Source of the DNA: an uncultured Collinsella sp.
Lineage (GTDB): Bacteria; Actinomycetota; Coriobacteriia; Coriobacteriales; Coriobacteriaceae
Assembly (NCBI GenBank): GCA_959596495.1
Contig: CAUFXK010000001.1
Coordinates: 1 to 64,000 of the forward strand
DNA length: 64,000 nucleotides
Direction: 5' to 3'
Part shown: positions 35,192 through 43,383 of the stretch, piece by piece
Position numbering within the stretch: position 1 is the stretch's first letter
How the letters are laid out: every line of letters begins with the position of its first letter
The notes under the pieces: generated by a model
What the model saw: the letters and a program-made list of their open reading frames with translations, nothing else
Databases searched by the model: none
Told to the model about the DNA's origin: nothing
Translations under genes and position numbers: made by a program

Positions 35192-35279
35192 GACGGCAGC
35201 CCAAGTGGTGGAAAGCTGGGCAGCGCCGTTACTCACTTTAAGGGGTCAATGCTTTAACGGCGTCGACCCCTCTTGTTTT
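35192..35279 (+). ncRNA. Candidate antisense antitoxin RNA
   Basis: A predicted RNA of about 85-90 bases runs from the TTGTTA/TAGAAT promoter to a terminator, AGGGGTC (35241-35247) pairing with GACCCCT (35265-35271) followed by CTTGTTTTG. A 5' hairpin forms between ACGGCAGCCCA and TGGGCAGCGCCGT. It overlaps the last 26 bases of the toxin-like gene and its 3' untranslated region on the opposite strand. This is the layout of type I toxin-antitoxin pairs. The RNA itself is inferred from promoter and terminator. Confidence 0.5.
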
Positions 35280-35379
35280 GCTTCGAACACTGCTTGAGTG
35301 CCTCGGAAAGCCCGATAAGCGCCGTGAGGAGCGAGGCCAGAGCGGTCAGGAGCCTCACGAAATCAATCAGATCGGTCAT
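35254..35379 (-). CDS. Small hydrophobic peptide, candidate type I toxin
   Basis: A 41-residue frame. It starts at ATG 35379, eight bases after GGGAGG, and an ATG at 35385 is too close to that site. The peptide has one hydrophobic stretch, LIDFVRLLTALASLLTALIG, followed by a basic tail KQNKRGRRR. This is the shape of holin-like or Fst/TxpA-type toxins that insert in the membrane. The convergent antisense RNA candidate overlaps its 3' end. No sequence match to a named family is claimed; size, hydropathy, ribosome binding site and the RNA layout are the evidence. Confidence 0.6.
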   Translation of the reverse strand: MTDLIDFVRLLTALASLLTALIGLSEALKQCSKQNKRGRRR

Positions 35380-35468
35380 GGGCATCACCTCCCATCGTAT
35401 GGAGGGCGCTGCCCGGCACATGAACTGCCGTCAACAACAACTATTCTATCAAATCGCAGCTAGAAATA

Positions 35469-35482
35469 CGAATATATGTTCG
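35469..35482. promoter_or_regulatory. SOS-box-like site
   Basis: CGAATATATGTTCG differs at one base from the Gram-positive LexA consensus CGAACRNRYGTTYG. It lies between the small toxin-like gene (minus) and the exonuclease gene (plus). TATAAT at 35485-35490 on the plus strand is immediately downstream, so LexA bound here would block that promoter; it also sits near the presumed minus-strand promoter region. Confidence 0.5.
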
Positions 35483-35655
35483 CTTATAATGGGGCATCGG
35501 GCTGCTGACTCTTTTAGGGCTATCCATACCGTGTGCAGACATCGGGCGCGGCGTTGCGGTACGTTTCATGTCCGCACGGGCGCCTATCCTTACGGCAATG
35601 TAGCCGCCTATGTAGCTATGTAGCAAGCGGCAGGCAACGGAGAAAGGCCATAACC

Positions 35656-36390
35656 GTGTCAGCTGAAAAGACGCCGTGTATCTCGGCTATCGATACGACG
35701 AACTTTGCGCGCCAGATTGTGCTGGATTTTGAGTTTGCGCCGGTGCCAAAGCAGCGCCAGCGCCGTGGACTGCGCAACGAGATTATCGAGGTCGGCGCCG
35801 TCAAGCTCGATTACCACGGCAACGTTATGGGCGAGTTCTCGCAGTTTGTACAGACGGAATTTACCGAAGGCGTTGCGTTTCCCGTCCGCGAGCTCACAGG
35901 GATATCGGCCGTGGACACCGCGATGGCCGATCCGCTCTACACGGTGATCAAAAGGCTCAGCGATTGGATCGGTCGCTACTCCGCCCAGGTGGTTTGCTGG
36001 AGCGGGGCGGATCGTCGACAGCTTTTGACCGAATGCCAGGCAAAGCACATCGATTTTTCCGCATTTCCTACGGGCTGGGCCGACCTGCAGGCGTTTTACA
36101 CCTCGATCATGGACGTGGGTAGCCACGGGCGCGTCTCTTTGAGTGACGCGGCAACGTGGTTTGGTATCGAGTTCGACGAGTCGACGGGCCACGCCCACAG
36201 CGCCCTGGCCGATGCGCGTGTAACCGCCAAGTTGCTCAAGCAGATGATGGAGGGTGACTATCACGTGAGTCCGCGCGTCCAGGAAGTCCGCCAACGGTGG
36301 GGGATAGGCGAGCGAACCCAGACGCGCCTTTCCAGCAAGTGCCCCGAGCTGGGTGACCTGCTGCTAAAGCTGAAGGCGGAGGGGAGGTAG
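35656..36390 (+). CDS. DEDDh-type 3'-5' exonuclease
   Basis: A 244-residue protein with the exonuclease folds of DNA polymerase III epsilon and related RNases. IVLDFEFAP carries the first Asp-Glu pair, VVCWSGADRRQLL lies in the middle, and HAHSALADARVTAKLL supplies the catalytic His and last Asp of the DEDDh set. GTG 35656 follows GAGAAAGG; the longer open frame upstream (to 35533) lacks a start signal. It degrades DNA or RNA ends. The SOS-box-like site 180 bases upstream suggests damage induction. A large protein of unknown function is encoded close downstream. Confidence 0.82.
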   Translation: MSAEKTPCISAIDTTNFARQIVLDFEFAPVPKQRQRRGLRNEIIEVGAVKLDYHGNVMGEFSQFVQTEFTEGVAFPVRELTGISAVDTAMADPLYTVIKRLSDWIGRYSAQVVCWSGADRRQLLTECQAKHIDFSAFPTGWADLQAFYTSIMDVGSHGRVSLSDAATWFGIEFDESTGHAHSALADARVTAKLLKQMMEGDYHVSPRVQEVRQRWGIGERTQTRLSSKCPELGDLLLKLKAEGR

Positions 36391-36399
36391 GAGGCTCAT

Positions 36400-36613
36400 T
36401 TGGCGACAAGCGGACGGAATGGTTGCGCGAAGGATTCTAGGATCAGCAGCAGAAGACTGCGTTTGGGATCCTACTCAAGGACGCGCTGACACTCGCTGGG
36501 ACCAAGCAGGTCAAGAGCGTGGACATCGAGATGGCTTCCATTATCGAAGAGCGGCTTGCTAACATGATTCGCTGGACGGATAGGCAGAGACCCGTGACGC
36601 TGCGTGCGTCATC
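36400..36613 (+). pseudogene. Frameshifted 5' extension of the glycine-zipper gene
   Basis: TTG 36400 has AGGAGG just upstream, ten bases after the exonuclease stop, and opens a frame LATSGRNGCAKDS. Around 36435 the coding sense appears to pass to another frame, reading QQQKTAFGILLKDALTLAGT and then VDIEMASIIEERLANMIRWT, and near 36580 to the frame of the large downstream gene. Each switch is of the same sense. This suggests the downstream protein once started here and that its 5' part now carries two frameshifts (or sequencing errors). Confidence 0.45.
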
Positions 36614-39127
36614 GTGCACAATGAGGTGTATAGGCTGCCAGTGGCGAACTATCCCGACGAGGTTCTGAGCAACTGCATCACCGAGATTTTCGAATACTTC
36701 TACGAAGAGGGATTTGGCGGCGTAGAGCAATCTGATTTTACGCGTTTGCAGGAGGAAGCTGGTAGGGCAGACGAACTTGTTTTTAGTGCTGGCGAGATAG
36801 TTTACGCCATGCCCCAACTGCCCAAAGTTACATCTGTGCCGCTGAACGGTAGTGCCGTGTTGGTTGGTTTTAAGGACGCTCCCGATGGGGAGGAGGTCCT
36901 CTTTGATTTTGACCCTCGGGCTGAAAAGGCTACGAAGCTCGACTATGAACTTGCAGCCGTTAGCGGGCTCCTCACGGGTGCGTTGAATATCCTTTGGCAG
37001 AAAGACTTCAACCTAGAGGGTGCCAAAGAGTGGGGCGACGAGAAGGTTGGCAAATTCGTTCTTACGATTGCCAAGTCTGCGGGTATGACAAAGGCGGATG
37101 CAACTCTAGAAGACGCTATTCGCTTTCTAGAGAAAGAGTTTCCTCTTGCCACGGACAAGCTGACTGCCGAGTTTGGCGGCGGGCTCCAACATCATCTGCG
37201 GGATTTCTCGCACCACCCGAGCTTGGTTGGCCTTGCGTGTTCGATCCTCTCGCAATTCACCTGCAAAGGCTATGGTACCGATACGGCCGGCCGGTTTGTC
37301 GCCTTTGACCTGCCTGCCGCCGCCTTCGATTCCGACTGCCCTCTTGTAGGCAGGAACGTTCCAGAGAAGATCGCGTTTGGCACTCTGTTCTGGGCGATGC
37401 ATCTCGTGAGCGACATGGCGGGGTCTAGTTCAAACCCCGGTAAGGGGACGGGCATTCCCGGCGTCGCGCTGTCCCTGCTAAAGGAGCTCTCCTCCCTGCC
37501 TGTTTTTCAAGACATGCAGATTGCCTATAAGGGCGAGGATATTCGCATTCAGCAATGGATCTCAAAGCTGTTTAACGGAACGGCGTTCAAAACCGAGGAC
37601 GGCAAGCCCATTCGCTTCGACCTTCGGACGGAAGTCGGCCTGCTCGATCAAGCTTTAAGCCAGGTGCCAGCAGTCGTGGCCAACGAGGTTATCGTTCGTT
37701 GTCTCTACATGCTTTCAAGGCTCAAGGCCGAGCTGGAACGTTGCGAAGTGAGCAAGGTTTCCGGCTTGCACAAGCTCAAGGCTTCGCATTTCATGCCCTA
37801 TAACAGCAGGGTTCTCACTCGCATGGTCACGGTTTCGAGCACTTCGTTCGTTTTGGTGAATCTAGCGACGGCGGCGGTCAGGGCGGGTATCGAATGCGAG
37901 GGGAACAAGGTCGTGTTCGCTCAGAAGCTCTTCTTGCGAATAAACTACGTTGGAGTTGGACGCCTTGCGTTTGCCCTCCATGCCGACTGGGGCTATATGG
38001 CGGAGGAAATGTCCGAGGCTTGGACTGAGCGCGCCAGGCGCCGCCAGGATATCTTCGATGGATTTCACTTTTATAGCCTAGATAGAGAAACGACGAGGAT
38101 TGCCTTCTCGCTGAAGCTTGCCGCCATCAACTACGACTGCGGGAACGAGAAGAACGAAGTGCGCAAAGGGCAAAAGAGGAGCTGGGCCCGCGCGTGGCAG
38201 GATTCGGTCGCGGATGGCCTAGGCATTGATGCAGACGGCTACTTTTTGAGCGAGGAAGATGCGTACGGAGCCCTTGAGACAGTTTCGCGGCGGCGAGGCG
38301 GTAAAGTGCGTGCCTTGCTTGTTGCACAGGAGTTGGTTGAGTTTTGCCCCTATTCGCAGTTAGGAGATGAAGAGAAGAAGGAATACAAAGGTTTGAAGGA
38401 GAGTGGATCTTGGGTTAAACACGAATTTCCCAGGAGACAAGACGCGGTTGATTTGGACGCCATACGTTCTCTCGAGAAACGTTGCGGGACACGCTTCCGC
38501 GAGCTTTCAGGTACATTGCCAAAGTTCTTGGTGGGCGGCGTCATTGTCGTGGCGGCGGCCGTAGGCGCAGGAGGGGCGGCCGCGGTACTCGCTCCGGATA
38601 TTGCTGTCGGTATCTTCGGAGGCTCATTTGCCGGCCTTCACGGGGCTGCGCTTGTCAATGCGAGCCTCGCTGCAGCTGGCGGTGGGGCCTTGGCCGCCGG
38701 CGGCATGGGCATGGCCGGTGGCACTGCTTTGATTACGGGCGGCGGCGCCGCGCTTGGTCTATTGGGTTCTGGCGGCGTTGCCTTGGCGGCATCGATGGGG
38801 GAGAACTACGCGCAATTCGTGCTCGTCGAATGTTCGAGGCTCCTTGCTTTTCTTGATGTGGCAACTGACCGCTGTCCGCATGAAGGGGCCATTTTGGTGC
38901 GGAAGGCGGCCGAGGCCGTGCAGCGTAGCATCGCTGGTGTTGAAGAGGATGTCGAGAACGAGAACGGAAAGGGGGACCGCAGGGATAGCAGGTTGCTTAA
39001 GCAGTTGAAGAGGGGTCTTGGGTATTTGACTTCGACCCTTAAGCAGATCGAGAAGATGCAGAGGCGCCTTGGCACCGCCGGTGAGGGCGAGCCGCTCAAC
39101 AGCTTGCCGGCATCGGGTGATGAATAG
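36614..39127 (+). CDS. Large protein with C-terminal glycine-zipper membrane segment
   Basis: An 837-residue protein of unrecognised family. The first 600 residues are soluble-looking and mixed alpha/beta. Residues about 635-740 form a long Gly/Ala-rich hydrophobic run, including GGGALAAGGMGMAGGTALIT and GGGAALGLLGSGG, which can insert in membranes as glycine-zipper helices. The C-terminal 90 residues are charged and helical. No Walker, protease or nuclease motif stood out. The GTG at 36614 lacks a ribosome binding site, and the 5' region looks frameshifted, so the true N-terminus is probably upstream. The neighbours are an exonuclease and a type IV restriction-like enzyme. Confidence 0.6.
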   Translation: MHNEVYRLPVANYPDEVLSNCITEIFEYFYEEGFGGVEQSDFTRLQEEAGRADELVFSAGEIVYAMPQLPKVTSVPLNGSAVLVGFKDAPDGEEVLFDFDPRAEKATKLDYELAAVSGLLTGALNILWQKDFNLEGAKEWGDEKVGKFVLTIAKSAGMTKADATLEDAIRFLEKEFPLATDKLTAEFGGGLQHHLRDFSHHPSLVGLACSILSQFTCKGYGTDTAGRFVAFDLPAAAFDSDCPLVGRNVPEKIAFGTLFWAMHLVSDMAGSSSNPGKGTGIPGVALSLLKELSSLPVFQDMQIAYKGEDIRIQQWISKLFNGTAFKTEDGKPIRFDLRTEVGLLDQALSQVPAVVANEVIVRCLYMLSRLKAELERCEVSKVSGLHKLKASHFMPYNSRVLTRMVTVSSTSFVLVNLATAAVRAGIECEGNKVVFAQKLFLRINYVGVGRLAFALHADWGYMAEEMSEAWTERARRRQDIFDGFHFYSLDRETTRIAFSLKLAAINYDCGNEKNEVRKGQKRSWARAWQDSVADGLGIDADGYFLSEEDAYGALETVSRRRGGKVRALLVAQELVEFCPYSQLGDEEKKEYKGLKESGSWVKHEFPRRQDAVDLDAIRSLEKRCGTRFRELSGTLPKFLVGGVIVVAAAVGAGGAAAVLAPDIAVGIFGGSFAGLHGAALVNASLAAAGGGALAAGGMGMAGGTALITGGGAALGLLGSGGVALAASMGENYAQFVLVECSRLLAFLDVATDRCPHEGAILVRKAAEAVQRSIAGVEEDVENENGKGDRRDSRLLKQLKRGLGYLTSTLKQIEKMQRRLGTAGEGEPLNSLPASGDE

Positions 39128-39143
39128 GTACACTGCATATTGA

Positions 39144-39193
39144 TGCCCCGGGAATGGCCTCTGATACAAGTCGCCGGGGCTCATTTTGTTTTT
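39144..39193 (+). terminator. Terminator-like hairpin after the glycine-zipper gene
   Basis: GCCCCGG (39145-39151) pairs with CCGGGGC (39174-39180) across a 22-base loop, followed by TCATTTTGTTTTT. The rest of the 39194-39611 gap contains no credible gene. Confidence 0.55.
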
Positions 39194-39380
39194 AACGCAA
39201 GATTTATGCCGGTGAGCTTGTGCTCGATGCCACTTGTCGAGGCTGAGTGCAGGTCGGCGACTTGCTCGATGTCTGATTTGCCCTTCGATCAGTTCTTGTC
39301 GAGCTCCTTTGGGCGGGAGAGGCAGCGATCTAGATATCCGCTCTTGGCATATGAGACAAGAAGCCCGTAAGACTGTGGCA

Positions 39381-39418
39381 ATGTCAAAAGGCATACACAA
39401 GTGTCAGTCTTTTGACAT
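39381..39418. promoter_or_regulatory. ATGTCAAAAG inverted repeat
   Basis: ATGTCAAAAG (39381-39390) and CTTTTGACAT (39409-39418) are perfect 10-base arms with an 18-base spacer. A GC hairpin GGTGGCG/CGCCACC follows at about 39435-39461. The repeat lies about 190 bases ahead of the GmrSD-like gene and may be an operator for it. Confidence 0.4.
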
Positions 39419-39611
39419 CGTATGGTTTTTGGGGGGTGGCGTGCAGCGATCGCGCGCCACCATGACGGCGTAAGTGTTTGCTTTCGTTGTAGAATCTAAC
39501 GATATGAGCATCCCGGTTGCTTCAGTGCTTCGATGCTCTCGTCTTTAGCGCCCTCCGCTCAGTGGAGGACTGACTGCAAACGGCGTAAACAAGAAAAGGG
39601 AGCAAGCGTAA

Positions 39612-41735
39612 ATGAAAGCAACCGAGGCAAATCTACTCGACCTTATGGGCGTGGCGAAGATGCAGTTCGTCATTCCCGTGTACCAGCGAGTTTACTCGTG
39701 GAGTGTAAAAGAGTGCGAGGTGCTTTGGGATGACATCATGCGAGCGGGTCGTGATGGCGTATCGCACTTCGTGGGGTCGATGCTTTATATCCCCGAGTCC
39801 GAGAGCTCTGCCACGAGCATTTCGCGCGTGCTTCTGATTGACGGGCAGCAGCGCATGACGACGTTTTCGTTGATGATCGCTGCTTTGGCTGACTATCTGG
39901 AGAGCAACCCCGACAAGGCCGGCTTCCTTGGCGATCTCAAGATCTCAGCGCTGCGGAAGAACTACCTCTTTAACGATGATGATTACAACGGGCTGGCGCG
40001 CTACAAGCTGGTGCTCTCGCAGGATGATAAAGAGACGCTGTTCTCCATCGTGTCTGAGTCTCCCATGCCAGATGAAAAATCGGATCGCATTGTCGAAAAC
40101 CATGCATTTTTCCGCGAGAAGATGCGTGGTAAATCATTTGATCCGGCAAAGCTTTGGGCGGGTCTCAACCGTGTGCAGGTCATCGACACTAAACTCACGG
40201 CAGGTGTAGACAATGCCCAGCTCATATTTGAGTCTATGAACTCCAAGGGCAAGCCCCTCATGCCCATCGATCTCATACGCAACTATGTTCTTATGTCGCT
40301 TCCTAACGACGAACAGACCAAGCTCTACGAGGGCTACTGGCATCCCATTGAGCATCTGTTTGGAAAAGGGGGCGAGAGCGAGTTTAACGCCTTCATTTGG
40401 TACTGGCTGTGGCTCAAGGTTCCCAATAGGCAGCCAAAGGAGAATGAGGCTTATTACGAGTTCAAACGGTATTTTACCGATGACTACGACGGAGACACCG
40501 AGAGTCTGCTCAAGGAGTTGCGCGAGTATGCGCAAAGGTATGCCAGCCTGTTCCGAGACAAAGAAAAGGACGCTGGCCTACGTCGGGTGTTCAGCAGAAT
40601 CGTAAGCCTTGATGTGAGACAGATCAGGCCTCTTTTGATGCTGCTCTACTCGGTTTACGAGAGAAATAGGCTAGACCGCAACGCGTTCCTTCGCATCTGC
40701 GAGACCATCGAGTCGTTTCTGTTTAGACGCGCGGTTTGCGGCAGGCTTACCACGGGCTTAAACAACTTTTTTGCAGGCATGTATCGCAACCTGGAGCTTC
40801 AAGCCGATATAGAGGAGTACGTTACGGCGATGCTCCTTATCCACAGCAGCGGTATGACTGCGTACTTCCCGACAGACGAGCATTTTGTCGAGGAGTTTAA
40901 GACGCGCGACTGTTACAACCGCTTCTCCAAAAAGCGCTATTACCTGGAGCGCATGGAAAACTGGCACCGCCCAAAGGAGCCCATCTCGGCTGACGATTAC
41001 CAGATCGAGCACGTCATGCCCCAGACGATCGATGATGAGCACGGCTGGAAGGAATCGCTTGGCGAGAGCTGGGAAGACATCCACGACAGGCTGTGCAACA
41101 ACTTGGGAAATCTAACGCTGACGGGCTACAACCAGGAGTACTCAAACCGGTCGTTCTCGGACAAGCTCAATCTTCCGGACGTGGGACTTAAATGCAGCCC
41201 ACTCTACCTAAACAAGTCGATCGCCTCGCATGGAAAATGGGGCGAGGAGGAGATTAGGCAGCGTGCGGACGAGCTGGCGAAAGAGGCGTGTGAGATATGG
41301 AAATATCCCAGCCTTCCGGCAGATGTCGTCGACAAGTATCGCCCTTCTCGCGGGGAGTCTGACGAGGCTCTCGTCTGGACTTTGCAGGAGAATCACCCCA
41401 CTTTTGCCGAAGGCGGACTCAACCAGAAGCTTTTCGATGAGGTACGCGAGTCCGTTCTGAGCGGTAACCCTTCGTGGGAGTCCTATATAGCCAAGTACTA
41501 TGTAGGCTTCAGGTCGGGCAAGCGAAAACTGCATGCCGTGCTAGAAGGCAGGACCAGCAACGGTGGTTGGATTGCCGTCGGCCTGGCAAAGAGTGTGGAC
41601 GAGCTGATTGATCCGGAGGCCATGTGCCAGGACAAGCGCACGCAGGGCGGATTTGGGCCGGGTATGCCGACCTATGTTGCACTCCGTAGCGCTGACGATA
41701 TTCCCGCGGTGCTCGATCTCATAAAGCAGTGCTAG
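39612..41735 (+). CDS. DUF262/DUF1524 GmrSD-type restriction enzyme
   Basis: A 707-residue fused GmrSD-like protein. The N-terminal DUF262 domain has FVIPVYQRVYSWSVKECEVL and LLIDGQQRMTTFSLM, the nucleotide-binding DGQQR motif. The DUF1524 domain around residues 455-510 has YQIEHVMPQT and NNLGNLTLTG, an HNH-type nuclease site. The C-terminal 100 residues (FRSGKRKLHAVLEG, GGFGPGMPTYVALRSADDI) resemble DUF5655. Characterised relatives cut phage DNA with modified cytosines. It stands alone, as type IV enzymes usually do. GGGAG precedes ATG 39612. Confidence 0.9.
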   Translation: MKATEANLLDLMGVAKMQFVIPVYQRVYSWSVKECEVLWDDIMRAGRDGVSHFVGSMLYIPESESSATSISRVLLIDGQQRMTTFSLMIAALADYLESNPDKAGFLGDLKISALRKNYLFNDDDYNGLARYKLVLSQDDKETLFSIVSESPMPDEKSDRIVENHAFFREKMRGKSFDPAKLWAGLNRVQVIDTKLTAGVDNAQLIFESMNSKGKPLMPIDLIRNYVLMSLPNDEQTKLYEGYWHPIEHLFGKGGESEFNAFIWYWLWLKVPNRQPKENEAYYEFKRYFTDDYDGDTESLLKELREYAQRYASLFRDKEKDAGLRRVFSRIVSLDVRQIRPLLMLLYSVYERNRLDRNAFLRICETIESFLFRRAVCGRLTTGLNNFFAGMYRNLELQADIEEYVTAMLLIHSSGMTAYFPTDEHFVEEFKTRDCYNRFSKKRYYLERMENWHRPKEPISADDYQIEHVMPQTIDDEHGWKESLGESWEDIHDRLCNNLGNLTLTGYNQEYSNRSFSDKLNLPDVGLKCSPLYLNKSIASHGKWGEEEIRQRADELAKEACEIWKYPSLPADVVDKYRPSRGESDEALVWTLQENHPTFAEGGLNQKLFDEVRESVLSGNPSWESYIAKYYVGFRSGKRKLHAVLEGRTSNGGWIAVGLAKSVDELIDPEAMCQDKRTQGGFGPGMPTYVALRSADDIPAVLDLIKQC

Positions 41736-41737
41736 GT

Positions 41738-41775
41738 TGAAGGCCGGGGATTGGCCCCCCGGCCTTCATTGCCTC
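41738..41775 (+). terminator. Terminator after GmrSD-like gene
   Basis: TGAAGGCCGGGG pairs perfectly with CCCCGGCCTTCA around a 7-base loop. Confidence 0.85.
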
Positions 41776-41872
41776 AGATTTGTTGGTGGCTCTTCACCGT
41801 AAAGCGCATCTGGTGGGAGAGGCTGCTCTTGGTCGGTTGGTGTCGGAATCGCGGGCAATTATTCGGCCTAAA

Positions 41873-41990
41873 TCCGGAAAAATGCAATATTGGCTGGTAT
41901 AAAAGTACGGAAAAATGTCGAAATACACACTTTAAAGCTTCGAAAAAGTGTCGAAATAAGCACCAAACAACCACGGAAAAGTGTATCCTA
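41873..41990. repeat. Four 33-bp direct repeats (iteron-like)
   Basis: Four copies of (C/T)GGAAAA(A/G)TG with partial TCGAAAT extensions recur with exactly 33-base spacing: their TG cores fall at 41883, 41916, 41949 and 41982. The array ends about 35 bases ahead of the AAA ATPase ATG. In the frame of the downstream gene the repeats would read as 11-residue units (TEKCRN...), but no start signal supports translation there. Even spacing at about three helical turns suggests protein binding. Confidence 0.8.
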
Positions 41991-42023
41991 GTGCTAAAAC
42001 AGCACGTAATAAGGGGTACGCTT

Positions 42024-43346
42024 ATGCTACAGAGAAAAGCGAAAGCACAGTTTGAATCTTGGCTTGCCTCGTCGCCTAACAAGGCTCTTTTGGTCAAGGG
42101 CGCCCGACAGGTAGGAAAGTCATATTTGGTCAACGTCTTTGCAAGCGAATCGTTCGAAAATGTCGTGACGTTCGACCTTATCGCCGACGCGTCCGTGCGC
42201 GATTCGTTTTTGGCGGCAAAAAGCGCGGATGACCTGCTTATGCGCATGTCTATTGCTGCAACGCAGCCGATGGTTGCGAACAAGACCGTTGTGGTTATCG
42301 ACGAGGTGCAGCGATGCCCCAACGTAGTGACGTTTATCAAATACCTGGTCCAGCGCGGCGACTTTCGATACATCCTTACCGGATCGCTCCTTGGCGTTGA
42401 GCTCGAGGGCATCGATTCCCTGCCGGTGGGCTATGTCGAGCAGGTCCAGATGTATCCGCTCGACTTTGAGGAGTTTTGCTGGGCAAATGGCGTTGGTGCC
42501 AGCGTGTTTGACATGCTCAGGGGCTGTCTAAAGAATGAGGGGGAGCTTCCCGGCTATCTGTATGACCGCTTGCTCGATCTGTTCCATCAGTATGTGGTGG
42601 TGGGAGGCATGCCCGACGCGGTCAATTCCTTCTTGGCGACGCGCAATGTCGACGAGGTTCGAAACATCCACCGCGATCTTCACGCCCTGTATCGCGATGA
42701 CATCGCAAAGTACGCTCCGCCCGAGCTGCGCTTGGTTATTCGCGATATCTATGATCTGATTCCCAGCGAGGCCGGTTCCAAAAACAAGCGATTCAAACTG
42801 TCATCGATTAACGGTGTCAAACGTTTTTCGCAGGTGACAGATCATTTCCTCTGGCTATCGGAGGCGGGTGTCGCGCTTCCTGTGTATAACGTAACGGCGC
42901 CCGTGGCACCCCTTTTATTGGGGGAGCAACGAAATCTGTTTAAGCTGTTTTACTTGGACACCGGAATGCTTATGTCGTCGTATTCCAAAAGGGTCGCCCA
43001 AGGCGTTTTTGATGGGGAGGCAGAAGGCCCCTTTGGCATGAATATGGGGGCGGCATTCGAGGGCTTCGTTGCCCAAGAGCTCAAAGCCCACGGATTTAGA
43101 TTGCGTTACTTTACGTCCAAAAAGGTCGGTGAGCTCGATTTTGTGGAAGAGACGCTCGATGGGGAAGTGCTCGCCATCGAGGTCAAATCGGGCAAGAGCT
43201 TTAAGTCCCACGCGGCGCTCGATAACGCACTGGCAACGAAGGGCTACGGAATCGATCGCGCTCTGGTACTTGCGGAATGTAATCTTCACCGCGATGGTGA
43301 CGTGCTGTATCTGCCCATCTTTATGGCAGGGCTTTTGGAGCCGTAA
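42024..43346 (+). CDS. AAA ATPase with DUF4143 domain
   Basis: A 440-residue ATPase of the AAA_14/DUF4143 group. Walker A is LVKGARQVGKSYLV (about residues 22-35); Walker B is VVVIDEVQRCPNV; the sensor region reads FRYILTGSLLGV. The C-terminal DUF4143 part carries GELDFVEE and VLAIEVKSGKS, the arrangement of a PD-(D/E)XK nuclease-like fold. ATG 42024 follows AAGGGG; the frame is open back to 41751 but only through the repeat array. These proteins are common in variable regions of gut bacteria, with no settled function. Confidence 0.87.
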   Translation: MLQRKAKAQFESWLASSPNKALLVKGARQVGKSYLVNVFASESFENVVTFDLIADASVRDSFLAAKSADDLLMRMSIAATQPMVANKTVVVIDEVQRCPNVVTFIKYLVQRGDFRYILTGSLLGVELEGIDSLPVGYVEQVQMYPLDFEEFCWANGVGASVFDMLRGCLKNEGELPGYLYDRLLDLFHQYVVVGGMPDAVNSFLATRNVDEVRNIHRDLHALYRDDIAKYAPPELRLVIRDIYDLIPSEAGSKNKRFKLSSINGVKRFSQVTDHFLWLSEAGVALPVYNVTAPVAPLLLGEQRNLFKLFYLDTGMLMSSYSKRVAQGVFDGEAEGPFGMNMGAAFEGFVAQELKAHGFRLRYFTSKKVGELDFVEETLDGEVLAIEVKSGKSFKSHAALDNALATKGYGIDRALVLAECNLHRDGDVLYLPIFMAGLLEP

Positions 43347-43383
43347 CGTGCCGCCGACTCTTCCGACCCTCCCTTAGCCCTCG

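Noticed and set aside
41751..42023. N-terminal extension of the DUF4143 ATPase
   Set aside because: It would translate the terminator-adjacent DNA and the 33-bp repeats; the ATG at 42024 has AAGGGG and the family-like start.
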